From positions 1-64,000 of the forward strand of contig CAZJRQ010000010.1 in assembly GCA_964548535.1 (NCBI GenBank): a stretch of 64,000 bases of DNA. Direction: 5' to 3'. Made by a program: the position numbers and the translations under genes. Positions 43,485-52,007 of this stretch are shown here, piece by piece. The DNA is from CAZJRQ01 sp964548535. GTDB lineage: Bacteria; Bacillota; Clostridia; Oscillospirales; Ruminococcaceae. The notes under the pieces were generated by a model, which was not told the DNA's origin, searched no databases, and saw only the letters and a program-made list of their open reading frames with translations. Each line of letters starts with the position of its first letter. Position 1 is the first letter of the stretch.

Positions 43485-43514
43485 ATTATATCATATGAGA
43501 AATGATTTTTCAAG
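43485..43514 (-). promoter_or_regulatory. Promoter of the creR-like RNA
   Basis: On the minus strand TTGAAA (43514-43509), 18 bases, TATAAT (43490-43485). It would start RNA near 43478, inside the first degenerate repeat, and diverges from the cas promoter 24 bases away. Confidence 0.75.
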
Positions 43515-43537
43515 TTAAAAAAATACAAATTTACTAT

Positions 43538-43566
43538 TGACATTTGTTTCAAGATGATGTATACTG
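43538..43566 (+). promoter_or_regulatory. Promoter of the cas operon
   Basis: TTGACA (43538-43543), 17 bases, TATACT (43561-43566). Predicted start near 43573, giving a 57-base leader before cas6. Confidence 0.85.
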
Positions 43567-43584
43567 TATATATTGAATGAGCTA

Positions 43585-43600
43585 AGTAAATTATTTAGGA
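43585..43600 (-). promoter_or_regulatory. Predicted Cascade target site in the cas 5' UTR
   Basis: On the minus strand 5'-CCT (43600-43598) is followed by AAATAATTTACTT (43597-43585). The guide of the creR-like RNA has AAATAGTTTACTT. CCT fits the CCW PAM reported for a clostridial type I-B system. The single difference is at position 6, which type I effectors flip out. The site lies 12-28 bases past the predicted transcript start, where bound Cascade would block transcription. Confidence 0.72.
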
Positions 43601-43629
43601 TTAAAATTTGGGTAGGAGTGATGTGACTA

Positions 43630-44361
43630 ATGAGATTGCGTTTGAATTTTCATACGAGAGATGAAAATAAGTTTCCGGTGAATTATCGTGAATGTATTAT
43701 GAGTTGGATTAAGCATGGGTTGTCAAATGACGGTGCATTTAATTACTTAGTGCCTGTATACGGTTCTGGTGAACCTATACAGAAAACTTTTACTTTTGCT
43801 GTGCGTCTTCCAAAATCTAGCTTTTTTTCGGAATACATACAATTAAGCGAGAAACATTTTGATATGTATCTATCGGTATCCAACCCGTCGGATGCTATTA
43901 CATTGTACAACGCATTTAATGGACAAAGATTTAAAGAATTTGCACTGCCACTAGAGAATAGCTGTACACTTGTTAATATTTCTATGCAACAGGAAAAAGA
44001 GATTAAAACAAATGAAATTGTCTGCCAGCTTGCAATGCCTTTGGCTGTTAGAGAGCATGATAAAGTTACCAATAAAGACAGGTGGTTTATTTATAGTGAT
44101 GCTGATTTTCAGGAACGGTTGCATGATGTAGTTTTGGCACAAATTATAACGGCTGGTTTGGATAAATCCCTAATTGACGGATTCAGTTGTGAGCCTATTA
44201 ACTGTAAGAAAACGGTAGTTAGATTCAAAGGTGCAATGATTCAGTCAACGCTTGGTATTATCAAATTGAATGGTAATATTGAACTGCTGAGATTGCTGTA
44301 TCAAGGCGGTATTGGTTCAAAGAAATCTGCTGGTTTTGGCTATCTTAATATTATAAATTGA
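43630..44361 (+). CDS. cas6: CRISPR RNA endonuclease Cas6
   Basis: Repeat-specific RNA endonuclease that cuts pre-crRNA within each repeat to leave an 8-nt 5' handle. The 243-residue protein has the double ferredoxin-like fold pattern and the C-terminal glycine-rich loop GGIGSKKSAGFG (226-237) that marks the Cas6 superfamily. AGGAG (43615-43619) lies ten bases before the ATG. First gene of the type I-B operon, followed 15 bases later by cas8b. Confidence 0.93.
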   Translation: MRLRLNFHTRDENKFPVNYRECIMSWIKHGLSNDGAFNYLVPVYGSGEPIQKTFTFAVRLPKSSFFSEYIQLSEKHFDMYLSVSNPSDAITLYNAFNGQRFKEFALPLENSCTLVNISMQQEKEIKTNEIVCQLAMPLAVREHDKVTNKDRWFIYSDADFQERLHDVVLAQIITAGLDKSLIDGFSCEPINCKKTVVRFKGAMIQSTLGIIKLNGNIELLRLLYQGGIGSKKSAGFGYLNIIN

Positions 44362-44376
44362 TTGGAGGTGTGACTG

Positions 44377-46050
44377 TTGAAATTTACATTGAGACTAGGC
44401 GAAGCTCATTATAATGCCGCTGTTTTAGGATTTTATTACGTTTTGCATGACGGCGAGTTGCCTTTTAAAATAGTAAATTATAATGACGAAGAAGATGAAT
44501 GTCATGGTAACGGTATTGAGTTCGATTCGGAAATTCTTGAAGATTTTCCGCAAAAATATCTCAAAGCCGTGATAAATATCCTTGGCAAAGATGCACCTTT
44601 TAGACAGTTGAAAGATATCGGTAATAAGATGAATAGCTTTGATGGAAAAGCTGAAGAGGCTAAGGTTTTGCTTAAAGAAAGTAAAAAGTATACGCTTTAT
44701 AAAATGACAAGTGCGTCCTATAAGGCGGCATATGATATTATCTTGCAGACTGGTGAAAGCTTTGATTTTGAAAACAGAATTGCTGAGATTAAAAGTGCTG
44801 ATGATACAGTGCTTCCAAATCTTATTGCAGATACAGTTAAGAAGATGAATGAATATTCTGATATTTTTATAATGAAAGATATTATGTATACAAACATTCA
44901 GCATTTTTGGAGCGGAGTTGCTTTTCTTAATAAAACTGAAAACAAAACTGATTACGCTAGTGCATACAAAAAGAGTTTCGTTAAGCCAATTGAAGATTTA
45001 GTTGTTTCAATTGATAGTGGTAAAAAAAGAAAAACTTCTTTGGAATGCTGTCAATGTTCAATGCCTGTAACTGCTGGAGAAAGTTTTTCGATGTCTTGGA
45101 TAAATAATATGGGTGTTGATTTAAAAAGAAAAACCAGTCCATATTGGAATTTCAATGCCGATTTAGTTTTGTGCCCGATGTGTAATCTTGTTTTTAGCTG
45201 TCTTCCTCTTGGCTTTAAAACAAAAGGCAGTGAAAGTTATTTTGTAAACAAAAATAGCAGTATTATGGATTTGGTTAGGGCAAATACTTATTTTGATAAC
45301 AGTGATGATAGATTTGGATATTATCAGATTGTGAGAAAATTTATTGGCCATGAAACAAGTGAAACAGCTAAAAATGAAATAGATAATATTCAGGTGCTTA
45401 GAAGAACCGGTGATAATATGTCGCAGAACATTTTGTCAAAGGACAAACTTAAGAGCATTGAAAAGTGTAAAAACGAGCTGGATAGTATTATCACAAGAAA
45501 TTACACAATAAATGGTGTTTGGCATAATCTGTTTGATGATACTATAGATAATATTTTTAATAGTACTAATATGTATCAGTTAATCAATCAGCAGTTTGCT
45601 ATTAATTTAAGTGATAGTAAAAAAGTTGCTACGACAGAGATTAATAAAAGATACTATAATTATATTTTGTCTTTGGAAAGAATTCAGATGAAAGTGTATG
45701 GAAATGGAGAGGTGGAAATGGATAAGGATAAAAATTTAATTGATAAAGGGTTTGCTGCCGGAACAAGGCTTAAAAATGCTATGCTAGGACCTGACAGAAA
45801 TGAAAATAAAGTTAAAAGTCTTTCGTTTAGACTTGTAAATACTTTGAAGTGCAGAAATATGAACTTGTTTCTTGATATTGTAATGCGACAGTATCTTTCT
45901 GAAAAAGGTAATATGCCTAAGGAGTTATCAACAGCAATGTCAAATGAAGACGATTTTCTAACCTACGGTTATGCATTTTTAAATGGACTAAATAGCTACA
46001 CATTCAAAGAAAAAGACGGTGAAAATAAGGAGGAAGCTACAAATGAATAA
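44377..46050 (+). CDS. cas8b: Type I-B Cascade large subunit Cas8b/Cst1
   Basis: Large subunit of the I-B surveillance complex (557 residues), expected to recognise the PAM. It shows the Cst1 zinc-finger pattern C224-x-x-C227 and C266-x-x-C269. Translation starts at TTG 44377, with GGAGGTG six bases upstream; no ATG fits as well. It overlaps cas7 by eight bases. The separate C-terminal region may double as small subunit, as in other I-B systems that lack a cas11 gene. An internal start could make that product. Confidence 0.9.
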   Translation: MKFTLRLGEAHYNAAVLGFYYVLHDGELPFKIVNYNDEEDECHGNGIEFDSEILEDFPQKYLKAVINILGKDAPFRQLKDIGNKMNSFDGKAEEAKVLLKESKKYTLYKMTSASYKAAYDIILQTGESFDFENRIAEIKSADDTVLPNLIADTVKKMNEYSDIFIMKDIMYTNIQHFWSGVAFLNKTENKTDYASAYKKSFVKPIEDLVVSIDSGKKRKTSLECCQCSMPVTAGESFSMSWINNMGVDLKRKTSPYWNFNADLVLCPMCNLVFSCLPLGFKTKGSESYFVNKNSSIMDLVRANTYFDNSDDRFGYYQIVRKFIGHETSETAKNEIDNIQVLRRTGDNMSQNILSKDKLKSIEKCKNELDSIITRNYTINGVWHNLFDDTIDNIFNSTNMYQLINQQFAINLSDSKKVATTEINKRYYNYILSLERIQMKVYGNGEVEMDKDKNLIDKGFAAGTRLKNAMLGPDRNENKVKSLSFRLVNTLKCRNMNLFLDIVMRQYLSEKGNMPKELSTAMSNEDDFLTYGYAFLNGLNSYTFKEKDGENKEEATNE

Positions 46051-46915
46051 GGGACTTACAATTAGTATTATTATGGAAGCTAACAGTGCAAACTATGGCG
46101 AAAGTATGGGAAATATTTCGTCTTTGAAGAAAATCAGCCGTGCAGGTGGTGACGGTTATACATATATTTCTCGTCAGGCACTAAGATATAATATTGTTAA
46201 TCAGCTTGATTGGGATAATACTCCAATTGATCCAAGCGGTTCTGGCGATAAAACAGTTATTCAGTTTTCACCTAATGCAACTATTGAAGATTATCCTGAG
46301 ATTGATTTGTTCGGATATATGAAAACCGTTAAAGGAAAAGGAGCTGTGACTAGAAGTGCTGCGGCAAGACTTTCTAATGCTATATCTCTTGAACCTTTCA
46401 ATGCAGATTTGGATTTTCTAACTAACATGGGTCTTTCAAATAGAAAAGAAGGCACTAACAACTCAATTGCTCAAAGCGAAATTCACAAGTCTTTCTATGC
46501 TTATACACTTACTATTGATTTAGAAAAAGTCGGTGTTGACGGTGAGATAGTTGTTGCTAATGATGAGAGAGCAGAGCGTGTTTGTCAGCTTTTGAAGTCA
46601 ATTCAGTTCCTATATAGAGAAATTAGAGGCAGAAGTGAAAATCTTTCACCAGTATTTGCAATTGGTGGAGTTTATAACAGAAAAACACCTTTCTTTGAGA
46701 ATAGATTAGCTTTGAATGGTAAGTCTTTGAAGCTCGATACAATTTTGGATACTATAGCAGGCATTGGCGAAGATACGACAGTTGGATATGTAAGCGGTAT
46801 TTTCAAAAATGACAGCGAAATTAAAGAAAAGTTAAACACTGTTACAATTTCTGATATGTTTGGTAAACTTGAAACAGAAGTAAAGGAGTATTATAATGAA
46901 AGCAGTAAGGCTTAA
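46043..46915 (+). CDS. cas7: Cascade backbone subunit Cas7 (Cst2/DevR family)
   Basis: Backbone protein that polymerises along the crRNA (290 residues). DevR-family features are NKGLTISIIMEANSANYGES at the N-terminus, the GGDGYTYISRQALRYNI segment and the central AAARLSNAISLEPF region. The ATG at 46043 has AAGGAGGA eight bases upstream; the gene overlaps cas8b by eight bases and cas5 by twenty. Confidence 0.93.
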   Translation: MNKGLTISIIMEANSANYGESMGNISSLKKISRAGGDGYTYISRQALRYNIVNQLDWDNTPIDPSGSGDKTVIQFSPNATIEDYPEIDLFGYMKTVKGKGAVTRSAAARLSNAISLEPFNADLDFLTNMGLSNRKEGTNNSIAQSEIHKSFYAYTLTIDLEKVGVDGEIVVANDERAERVCQLLKSIQFLYREIRGRSENLSPVFAIGGVYNRKTPFFENRLALNGKSLKLDTILDTIAGIGEDTTVGYVSGIFKNDSEIKEKLNTVTISDMFGKLETEVKEYYNESSKA

Positions 46916-47630
46916 AGGATATCAGCAGACAGCTAGTTATCGAAAACCTTCAAGCTTGATAATACGTGAAAGCTACCCATTGCCACCTTATTCTACTGTA
47001 ATTGGAATGATACATACAGCTTGCGATTATAGAGAATATCATCCAATGAAAATTTCAGTTTCAGGTAAGTATTATTCCTCTGTTAGTGACGCTTTTACTA
47101 AATATGAATTTGGAAATAAAAAATTTGAGACGGGCAGACATCAGCTTGAGGTTGATGTTGAAGATACTACGTTTGGAATAAATCGCGGACTTGGTCATAT
47201 TCAGCTTTTGGTTGATGTTGAATTGCTTATATATATTGTTCCTGAAGATGAAAGCTTAGTAGAAGAGATTGCGCATAAGCTTTTATATCCGCAAACATAT
47301 TTGGCTTTGGGCAGACATGAAGATTTGCTTAGAGTAGATGAGGCAGACATTGTTGAGCTTGAAGAGATTGAGCTAGAGGATAATATAATTACTGATTATG
47401 ATTCTTATGTTCCTGTTTTGCAGTATGAGTATTTAGATGATCGTCGTCAAAACAATGCGTCAAGATACAGAGTAAATAAGGTGTTTTCTGTTAATGAAAA
47501 GACAGGTATACGTGGTTGGTCTGAGCGTGTGGATTGTGTTCATCTTGCAAAAGGAAGGAAAATCAAGAAAAAGAAAACTGTTATTGCTGATAAAAATAAT
47601 GAAGATATAATTCCAGTGTTTTTAGCGTAA
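46896..47630 (+). CDS. cas5: Cascade subunit Cas5 (Cas5t type)
   Basis: Protein of 244 residues that caps the crRNA 5' handle in Cascade. It has the Cas5 N-terminal pattern (MKAVRLKGYQQTASYRKP, then ESYPLPPYSTVIGMIHTAC). Start ATG 46896 lies inside cas7, so the two are coupled. Downstream, an intrinsic terminator (47650-47683) separates the Cascade genes from cas3. Confidence 0.92.
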   Translation: MKAVRLKGYQQTASYRKPSSLIIRESYPLPPYSTVIGMIHTACDYREYHPMKISVSGKYYSSVSDAFTKYEFGNKKFETGRHQLEVDVEDTTFGINRGLGHIQLLVDVELLIYIVPEDESLVEEIAHKLLYPQTYLALGRHEDLLRVDEADIVELEEIELEDNIITDYDSYVPVLQYEYLDDRRQNNASRYRVNKVFSVNEKTGIRGWSERVDCVHLAKGRKIKKKKTVIADKNNEDIIPVFLA

Positions 47631-47649
47631 TTAGAATTTATAAAGATGT

Positions 47650-47683
47650 AGCTGGCGGTTATTTTGTAATCGTCAGCTTTTTT
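47650..47683 (+). terminator. Intra-operon terminator between cas5 and cas3
   Basis: AGCTGGCGGTTA (47650-47661) pairs with TAATCGTCAGCT (47667-47678) through 12 pairs including two G-U wobbles, with a 5-base loop. Six T residues follow. There is no clear promoter between it and cas3, so it probably works as a partial terminator. Confidence 0.75.
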
Positions 47684-47697
47684 ATAGGAGTGTTGTT

Positions 47698-49965
47698 ATG
47701 GAATTTTATGCAAAATCAAATCCTGTTCAAACAATCCAAGCGCATACTGAAGATGTTTTGGGGCAATATGAACTTTTAAAAAATTTATATCCCAATATCC
47801 TAGATGAGCAGGAATGGTCGATGTTGCGAGATGCTATAGTGTATCATGATTTGGGCAAGCTTGATGAAAATTTTCAGAATATAATAAAAAAAGCACTTTG
47901 TATTAAGAATGAAGAAGTTGCTGATTATATTAATCATAATTTTATCAGTGGTGCTTTAGTTGATAAAGAATTGCTAGATGAAAAGTATGGTTTAGACAAT
48001 GCTGATTTAATTATACGAGCAATTTTATTTCATCATGACCGTGAAGTTCCAAAAGGCATTTATCAATTTTTTGAAGATTATATTCAGGATAATGTTATTC
48101 ATAATGCAAGAAAATATTATTTTGAAGATTATAATTGTCCAGAAATATTTGATGAAAATAATGTTCTTGATTTTTTGAAAATGAATACAGAATTTGTGTC
48201 TAACCGGTACATAAAAATAAAAGGCTTGCTTAATAAATGCGATTATTGCGGTTCTGCTGGTACTGAAATAGAGCAGAGTGTATATTACAATGGCAAAAGT
48301 GTGTCGCAAATGACGCTTGATTTTTTTGATAAAAAGAATATTAAACCGCGTGAACTGCAAAAAGATATTTTGAATTTTAAAGATGAAAGTGTAGTAGTTC
48401 GTGCGTCGACAGGATGCGGAAAAACTGAGGCTGCATTGCTTTGGCTTGGTGACAGCAAGGCGTTTTATACGCTACCGCTGAAAATTTCAATTAATGCTAT
48501 TTATCAGAGAATTCAAAATGTTGATAACATCGGTTATAAGCCAGCTTTGCTGCTGCATTCTGATGCTTTGTCTTACTATATTAATGAACATGACGATTCT
48601 AAAGATTTTGAAGAAGACGTTAATCCGTTAGAAAAATATGAAGCTGCGAAAAAGCTTTCAGCACCGCTTACTGTTTGTACAGTAGATCAAATTTTAAAGT
48701 GTGCTTTCAAATATAACGGAAGTGAAATGAATTTAGCGACGCTTTCATATTCCAAACTTATTATTGATGAGATTCAAACATATTCCCCACAACTGTTGGG
48801 TACTATTATATATTCATTAAAATTAATTACAAAGCTTGGTGGAAAATTTGCTATTGTAACTGCTACTTTTCCTAAAATGCTTGAAAGACTTTTTGAAAAA
48901 TATAAAATTAATTGCAGGTACACAAAAACCTATTATGGTGATGTTTATCACAGACATAGAATTGCATTGATTGATGATGGTAACAATAGTGAGTTTGATT
49001 TTGATAAAATTGCAGAGGATAGCAAAACTAAAAAGGTTTTGGTAATTGTAAATACTGTAAAAAGAGCTCAGCAGGTATATAGTGAAATTTCAAGCAGATG
49101 TGACAATTGCCGTCTTTTGCATAGTATGTTTTTGAAAAAAGACAGACAAAAATTAGAGGATGAAATTTTAGCATTCGCCCCAAATTCAGGAAATGAAAAT
49201 GAAGAGTGCGGTGTATGGGTTTCTACTCAAATAGTAGAGGCAAGTTTGGATATTGATTTTGATGTTTTGTATACTGAAATGTGCACTATAGATTCTCTTT
49301 TGCAAAGATTAGGCAGAGTTTATCGCAGTAGAGATTATTTTGGTGAAGAGCCTAATGTTTATATATTAAATAATCGCAATGGTGTGAGAAGTGAGTTTAT
49401 TGATCCTGAGTTGTATGATTGGTCGCTTGAGGCGATTAAAGAACAGCTTGTAGATAAAGATTCGGTTTTGCTTAACGAGAGCGAAGAGTGTGACAATAAA
49501 ACTGAAATGATTGATTATGTTTATGGTGAAAATCATATTTACAGTGATTATTATAGAACAGTAAAAGAGCAAATAGATAATCTTAATAACTTGGAGTGGT
49601 ATAAATTTGATAAAAAAGATGCTGACAAGTTATTTAGAAATATTGATTCAGTTGTTTTGTGCCCACATGAGATTTATGAAATGCTAGAAGATGACGGCAA
49701 GGTTTCAGAGTGGAAAAAGGCACTTTCAAGCAAATCAATTAATTTTGAGCAAAGACAGAAAATAAAGGATCAGATTGCAAAGTATACCGTACAAATATCT
49801 CATTATTATTTTCTTGACATTGAGTGGAGAGAACTTTTTTATAAAGGCAGTGGAATATATATTTACAGAGGCGGCTATGATTTTGCAGAAAACTCAGGTA
49901 TTGGAATAATTAAGCAGTTTAATAATACTAATAAAAAATATGATGTTAGTGAACTGATTATTTAG
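47698..49965 (+). CDS. cas3: CRISPR nuclease-helicase Cas3
   Basis: Target-degrading enzyme of 755 residues. The N-terminal HD nuclease has His16, HD at 50-51 and HHD at 112-114. It is followed by a superfamily 2 helicase with Walker A STGCGKT (236-242), the DEIQ box (356-359), the TATFP motif III, and QRLGRVYR motif VI. It is recruited by target-bound Cascade to unwind and cut DNA. All catalytic residues look intact. Spacing to cas4 is nine bases. Confidence 0.95.
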   Translation: MEFYAKSNPVQTIQAHTEDVLGQYELLKNLYPNILDEQEWSMLRDAIVYHDLGKLDENFQNIIKKALCIKNEEVADYINHNFISGALVDKELLDEKYGLDNADLIIRAILFHHDREVPKGIYQFFEDYIQDNVIHNARKYYFEDYNCPEIFDENNVLDFLKMNTEFVSNRYIKIKGLLNKCDYCGSAGTEIEQSVYYNGKSVSQMTLDFFDKKNIKPRELQKDILNFKDESVVVRASTGCGKTEAALLWLGDSKAFYTLPLKISINAIYQRIQNVDNIGYKPALLLHSDALSYYINEHDDSKDFEEDVNPLEKYEAAKKLSAPLTVCTVDQILKCAFKYNGSEMNLATLSYSKLIIDEIQTYSPQLLGTIIYSLKLITKLGGKFAIVTATFPKMLERLFEKYKINCRYTKTYYGDVYHRHRIALIDDGNNSEFDFDKIAEDSKTKKVLVIVNTVKRAQQVYSEISSRCDNCRLLHSMFLKKDRQKLEDEILAFAPNSGNENEECGVWVSTQIVEASLDIDFDVLYTEMCTIDSLLQRLGRVYRSRDYFGEEPNVYILNNRNGVRSEFIDPELYDWSLEAIKEQLVDKDSVLLNESEECDNKTEMIDYVYGENHIYSDYYRTVKEQIDNLNNLEWYKFDKKDADKLFRNIDSVVLCPHEIYEMLEDDGKVSEWKKALSSKSINFEQRQKIKDQIAKYTVQISHYYFLDIEWRELFYKGSGIYIYRGGYDFAENSGIGIIKQFNNTNKKYDVSELII

Positions 49966-49974
49966 GGGTGGCTT

Positions 49975-50469
49975 ATGGAAAAAAGAATTTCAGGAATGAT
50001 GATTTATTATTACTTTGTGTGTAAGCGAAAGCTGCGGTATTTTTCGCACGAAATACGAATGGAACAGGATAATGAATCTGTAATGATAGGGAAAATCATT
50101 GATGAAAACAGTTATTCTCGTAATGATAAGCATATAAATATTGATAATGTAATTAACATTGATTATATTAGTGAAAAAAAGATTTTACATGAGGTTAAGA
50201 AAAGTCGTTCTATTGAGCAAGCGGGAATATGGCAGGTAAAGTATTATCTTTATTACCTTCGCCAAAAAGGCATTAAAGATATAACAGGTCAAATTGATTA
50301 TCCGCTTTTGCATCAGAAAATTAATGTTGAGTTATTTGATGATGATGTAAAAAAACTTGAGGAGATTATTGGAGATATAAGTATAATTAATGAATTGCCC
50401 AAACCACCTGATTTAGATGTGAAATCCATATGTAAAAAATGTGCTTATGCTGATTTGTGTTTAATATAA
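49975..50469 (+). CDS. cas4: CRISPR adaptation exonuclease Cas4
   Basis: RecB-type nuclease of 164 residues that trims prespacers and helps choose PAMs. Four cysteines for the 4Fe-4S cluster are present (Cys16 in FVCKRKL; Cys153, Cys156 and Cys162 at the C-terminus). The catalytic Asp and the ExK pair are in IDYISEKKILHEVKKS, and QVKYYLYYL follows. GGGGTGG lies upstream of the ATG. Confidence 0.93.
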   Translation: MEKRISGMMIYYYFVCKRKLRYFSHEIRMEQDNESVMIGKIIDENSYSRNDKHINIDNVINIDYISEKKILHEVKKSRSIEQAGIWQVKYYLYYLRQKGIKDITGQIDYPLLHQKINVELFDDDVKKLEEIIGDISIINELPKPPDLDVKSICKKCAYADLCLI

Positions 50470-50501
50470 TATTTACAATTAATTTCTATGAAAGGTGGTG
50501 G

Positions 50502-50537
50502 AAATCCATGTGTAATAAGATTTTATAACATGGATTT
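50502..50537 (+). promoter_or_regulatory. Hairpin with six-codon ORF before cas1
   Basis: AAATCCATG (50502-50510) and CATGGATTT (50529-50537) are perfect 9-bp arms. Inside them, ATG 50508 to TAA 50528 encodes only MCNKIL, with a strong AAAGGTGG site before it. cas1 has no good ribosome site of its own, so translation of cas1 may depend on this mini-ORF or on opening of the hairpin. Confidence 0.5.
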
Positions 50538-50544
50538 ATGATTT

Positions 50545-51537
50545 ATGAAACAGAGTTTTTATATTTATAATGGAGGAAAACTTTGCAGGCATGATAATTC
50601 TCTTCAATTTATTACATCTGATGAAACAAAGAGGGATGTGCCTATTGAGCGAGTAAGCGATATTTATGTTATGAGTGAAATGAGCTTAAACACCGCGCTT
50701 TTAAATTTTCTGTCACAGCATGGAGTAGTAGTGCATTTTTTCAATTACTATGATTTTTATACAGGTAGTTTTTATCCAAAGGAGCAAATGCTTGCAGGAC
50801 AACTTCTTGTCAATCAAGTTGGGCATTATACGGATGAGAGTAAGCGGGTTGTTTTGGCTCAAAAGTTTATAGACGCAGCGAGTTACAATATATATAGAAA
50901 TTTAAGATATTATAACGCAAGGGAAAAGGATTTGTCTGAACAAATGTCGGAAATTGATTCGCTTAGAAAGCGGATATTTAAAACGAACACAGTATTAGAA
51001 TTAATGGGCATTGAGGGCAATATTCGAAAGGTGTATTATAGTGCATGGGGTACAATTGTTAATCAGCAGATGGATTTTCAAAAACGTGTAAAAAACCCTC
51101 CTGATAATGAGATAAACTCGCTGATATCCTATGTAAACACGCTTGTTTATACCAAGACTTTGAGTGAAGTATATAAGACGCAGCTAAATCCGACGATTAG
51201 CTATTTGCATGAGCCAGGTGTTCGTAGATTTTCTTTGTGTTTAGATATTTCGGAAGTATTTAAGCCGCTTATTGCGGACAGGCTTATATTTTCACTTTTA
51301 AATCGAAATCAAATTACTGAAAAAAGCTTTACACCAGGACTAGATTATTTGCATTTAACTAAAAAGGCATCACAAACAGTGGTGACAGAGCTTGAAAAGA
51401 AAATGGAAACAACAATTATGCACAAAGAGCTTGGCAGAAAGGTTTCTTATCAATATTTAATTAGATTAGAACTTTACAAGCTTATAAAGCATTTAATTGG
51501 AGAAAAAGAATACAGTGGCTTTAAAATATGGTGGTAG
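50545..51537 (+). CDS. cas1: CRISPR integrase Cas1
   Basis: Spacer integrase of 330 residues (Cas1b type). Metal-binding residues are Glu157 in MGIEGN, His222 in YLHEPG, and Asp234 with Glu237 in LDISEVFKP. Together with Cas2 it inserts new spacers at the leader end of the array downstream. The start at ATG 50545 lacks a strong ribosome site; a mini-ORF hairpin lies just upstream. cas2 follows with the stop and start almost touching. Confidence 0.96.
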   Translation: MKQSFYIYNGGKLCRHDNSLQFITSDETKRDVPIERVSDIYVMSEMSLNTALLNFLSQHGVVVHFFNYYDFYTGSFYPKEQMLAGQLLVNQVGHYTDESKRVVLAQKFIDAASYNIYRNLRYYNAREKDLSEQMSEIDSLRKRIFKTNTVLELMGIEGNIRKVYYSAWGTIVNQQMDFQKRVKNPPDNEINSLISYVNTLVYTKTLSEVYKTQLNPTISYLHEPGVRRFSLCLDISEVFKPLIADRLIFSLLNRNQITEKSFTPGLDYLHLTKKASQTVVTELEKKMETTIMHKELGRKVSYQYLIRLELYKLIKHLIGEKEYSGFKIWW

Positions 51538-51546
51538 GTGATTAAA

Positions 51547-51825
51547 ATGTATGTAATTTTGATATATGATATTCGCATGGATAAAAATGGTAAAAAGATA
51601 TTGCCGAAAATATATAAGACTTGTAAGGAGTACTTATTTCATATTCAAAATTCTGTATTTGAAGGTGAAATTAGTGAATCAGACTTAATAATGTTAAAGG
51701 CAAGATTAGATGATTATATTCGAAAAGATAATGATTCGGTAATAATATTTAAAAGTCGAAATGAAAAGTGGTTGAAGAAAGAGTTTTGGGGGCGGGAAGA
51801 TGAAATAACATCGATATTTATATAA
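51547..51825 (+). CDS. cas2: CRISPR adaptation protein Cas2
   Basis: A ferredoxin-fold protein of 92 residues with the family start MYVILIYDIRMDKNGKK and the later NSVFEGEIS and DSVIIFK strands. It bridges two Cas1 dimers in the integration complex. The ATG at 51547 was chosen over an in-frame GTG at 51538, because GGTAGGTG then sits at the right distance. Last gene of the operon. Confidence 0.95.
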   Translation: MYVILIYDIRMDKNGKKILPKIYKTCKEYLFHIQNSVFEGEISESDLIMLKARLDDYIRKDNDSVIIFKSRNEKWLKKEFWGREDEITSIFI

Positions 51826-51947
51826 CTGTCGACCATATAAAGCGCAAAAATACCAATAGTATGACAGCCTCTAAAATCCCCGATTATAAGGCGTTTGTGA
51901 TAAAAATCCAAAATTAAAAGAGGATAACAAGAAAAAAATCAGATTAG

Positions 51948-51976
51948 TTGACAGAATAAGCGTTATAAAGTATAAT
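51948..51976 (+). promoter_or_regulatory. CRISPR leader promoter
   Basis: TTGACA (51948-51953), 17 bases, TATAAT (51971-51976): a perfect promoter whose transcript would begin about 20 bases before the first repeat. The region from the cas2 stop (51825) to here is AT-rich leader with no gene. Confidence 0.9.
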
Positions 51977-52007
51977 AAAAACAGGCGTAATTATTATACC
52001 TGTTTTT
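51977..52007. repeat. Palindrome across the leader-repeat junction
   Basis: AAAAACAGG (51977-51985) and CCTGTTTTT (51999-52007) are exact arms around 13 bases. The second arm includes the first six bases of repeat 1. Transcription starts inside the first arm, so it cannot form a full RNA hairpin. A DNA-level role in spacer integration is more likely. Confidence 0.6.

Noticed and set aside
51977..52007. Terminator before the CRISPR array
   Set aside because: The palindrome has a T-run, but transcription from the leader promoter starts inside its first arm, so the RNA hairpin cannot form fully.
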